From Cohnella rhizoplanae (GTDB taxonomy: Bacteria; Bacillota; Bacilli; Paenibacillales; Paenibacillaceae), in the NCBI RefSeq assembly GCF_948329515.1, contig NZ_CAOJCN010000010.1, forward strand, positions 62,001 through 126,000: 64,000 nucleotides of DNA, written 5' to 3'. Below are positions 63,727-64,000 of this stretch, piece after piece (within the stretch, counting starts at the first letter, position 1; each line of letters starts with the position of its first letter). The notes below the pieces were generated by a model. That model made no database searches. It saw only the letters and a program-made list of their open reading frames with translations, and was not told the DNA's origin. The translations under genes were made by a program, and so were the position numbers.

Positions 63727-64000
63727 ATGAAAATGGAACTAAAAGTCGTCGCAATCGGGCTTCGGATTCACGGAGAGTACGCGATTCAGGAAATATTGAA
63801 GGCGGAAGGCGTCAAACTGGTCGCCGTCATGGAGACGGAGGAACGCTGGCGTACTGTGGCGGAGCGCTACGGCGTTCCGTTCTACAGGGACTACACGCTG
63901 ATGCTGGACGAGGTCGACTGCAATACGGCCATCGTCTGCCTGCCAAACGACCTGAAGACCGATGCGGTCATCGAATGTCTCAAGCGGGGCAAGCATACGA
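63727..64000 (+). CDS. Gfo/Idh/MocA-type oxidoreductase, N-terminal part (cut by window)
   Basis: The first 91 codons read as a Rossmann-fold oxidoreductase N-terminus: strand KVVAIGL, VKLVAVMETEERWRTVAERYGVPFYRDY, then CNTAIVCLPNDLKTDAVIECLKRGKH, the segment holding the E-K-P-like region. The dinucleotide motif is unusual, GLRIHG in place of GxGxxG. It begins 13 bp after the binding protein, so it is probably cotranscribed and acts on a sugar derived from the imported glycan. A second ATG at 63733 is also possible. Confidence 0.75.
   Translation, partial: MKMELKVVAIGLRIHGEYAIQEILKAEGVKLVAVMETEERWRTVAERYGVPFYRDYTLMLDEVDCNTAIVCLPNDLKTDAVIECLKRGKHT

Overview
The window is high-GC Gram-positive DNA. 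Its gene families and layout fit a Paenibacillaceae bacterium, most like Paenibacillus or Cohnella: a T-box leader, an SLH-domain surface protein, a YesMN two-component pair, an LplABC-type sugar transporter, DynA, and B. subtilis-like Fur and YqkB families. Nothing in it looks like a phage, IS element, CRISPR array, rRNA or tRNA. Genes are densely packed, many with ATGA start/stop overlaps, and most strand switches carry clear hairpin terminators.

Layout. 1-7957: methionine-salvage genes (mtnX partial, mtnW, mtnE, mtnU) with a complete proline operon (proB-proA-proC) lying between mtnE and mtnW. proB is preceded by a promoter and a T-box leader. 8015-11090: a LysR regulator divergent from leuCD. 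11315-15596: a secreted cell-wall amidase and an SLH surface protein. 15789-20176: nth overlapping a double-GTPase dynamin. 20462-27030: a heterodimeric ABC exporter, an SGNH hydrolase and an ABC-2 transporter. 27268-31735: parE-parC. 31780-40145: a small conserved ORF, MarR, an MBL hydrolase, an rRNA-methyltransferase-like gene, a two-component system with a PAP2 phosphatase, an XRE repressor, Fur and a uracil-DNA-glycosylase-like protein. 40202-47944: an aldo/keto reductase, an MHYT-GGDEF-EAL protein, small envelope and cytosolic proteins, a carbonic anhydrase, an Fe-S-type YqkB protein and an M32 carboxypeptidase.

48015-64000 is a carbohydrate-use locus. It holds an AraC regulator divergent from a PhyH-type dioxygenase, a GntR/LacI-type regulator, two adjacent GH38 alpha-mannosidases translationally coupled to each other, a YesN/YesM two-component system, a CUT1 importer (two permeases and a lipoprotein binding protein), and the start of a Gfo/Idh-type oxidoreductase. 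The layout suggests import and breakdown of a mannose-containing glycan. Its promoters carry candidate AraC-type direct repeats about 21-22 bp apart and cre-like sites.

The most useful second-look items are: (1) the T-box proline operon embedded in the methionine-salvage cluster; (2) direct repeats just upstream of the -35 of the sugar-transporter promoter, candidate YesN sites; (3) a palindrome filling the promoter spacer of the XRE gene; (4) a PerR-box-like site at fur; (5) a PAP2 phosphatase with PSGN in place of PSGH. I did not find a wholly new class of system. The double-mannosidase locus and the proline/methionine arrangement are the best candidates for new biology.
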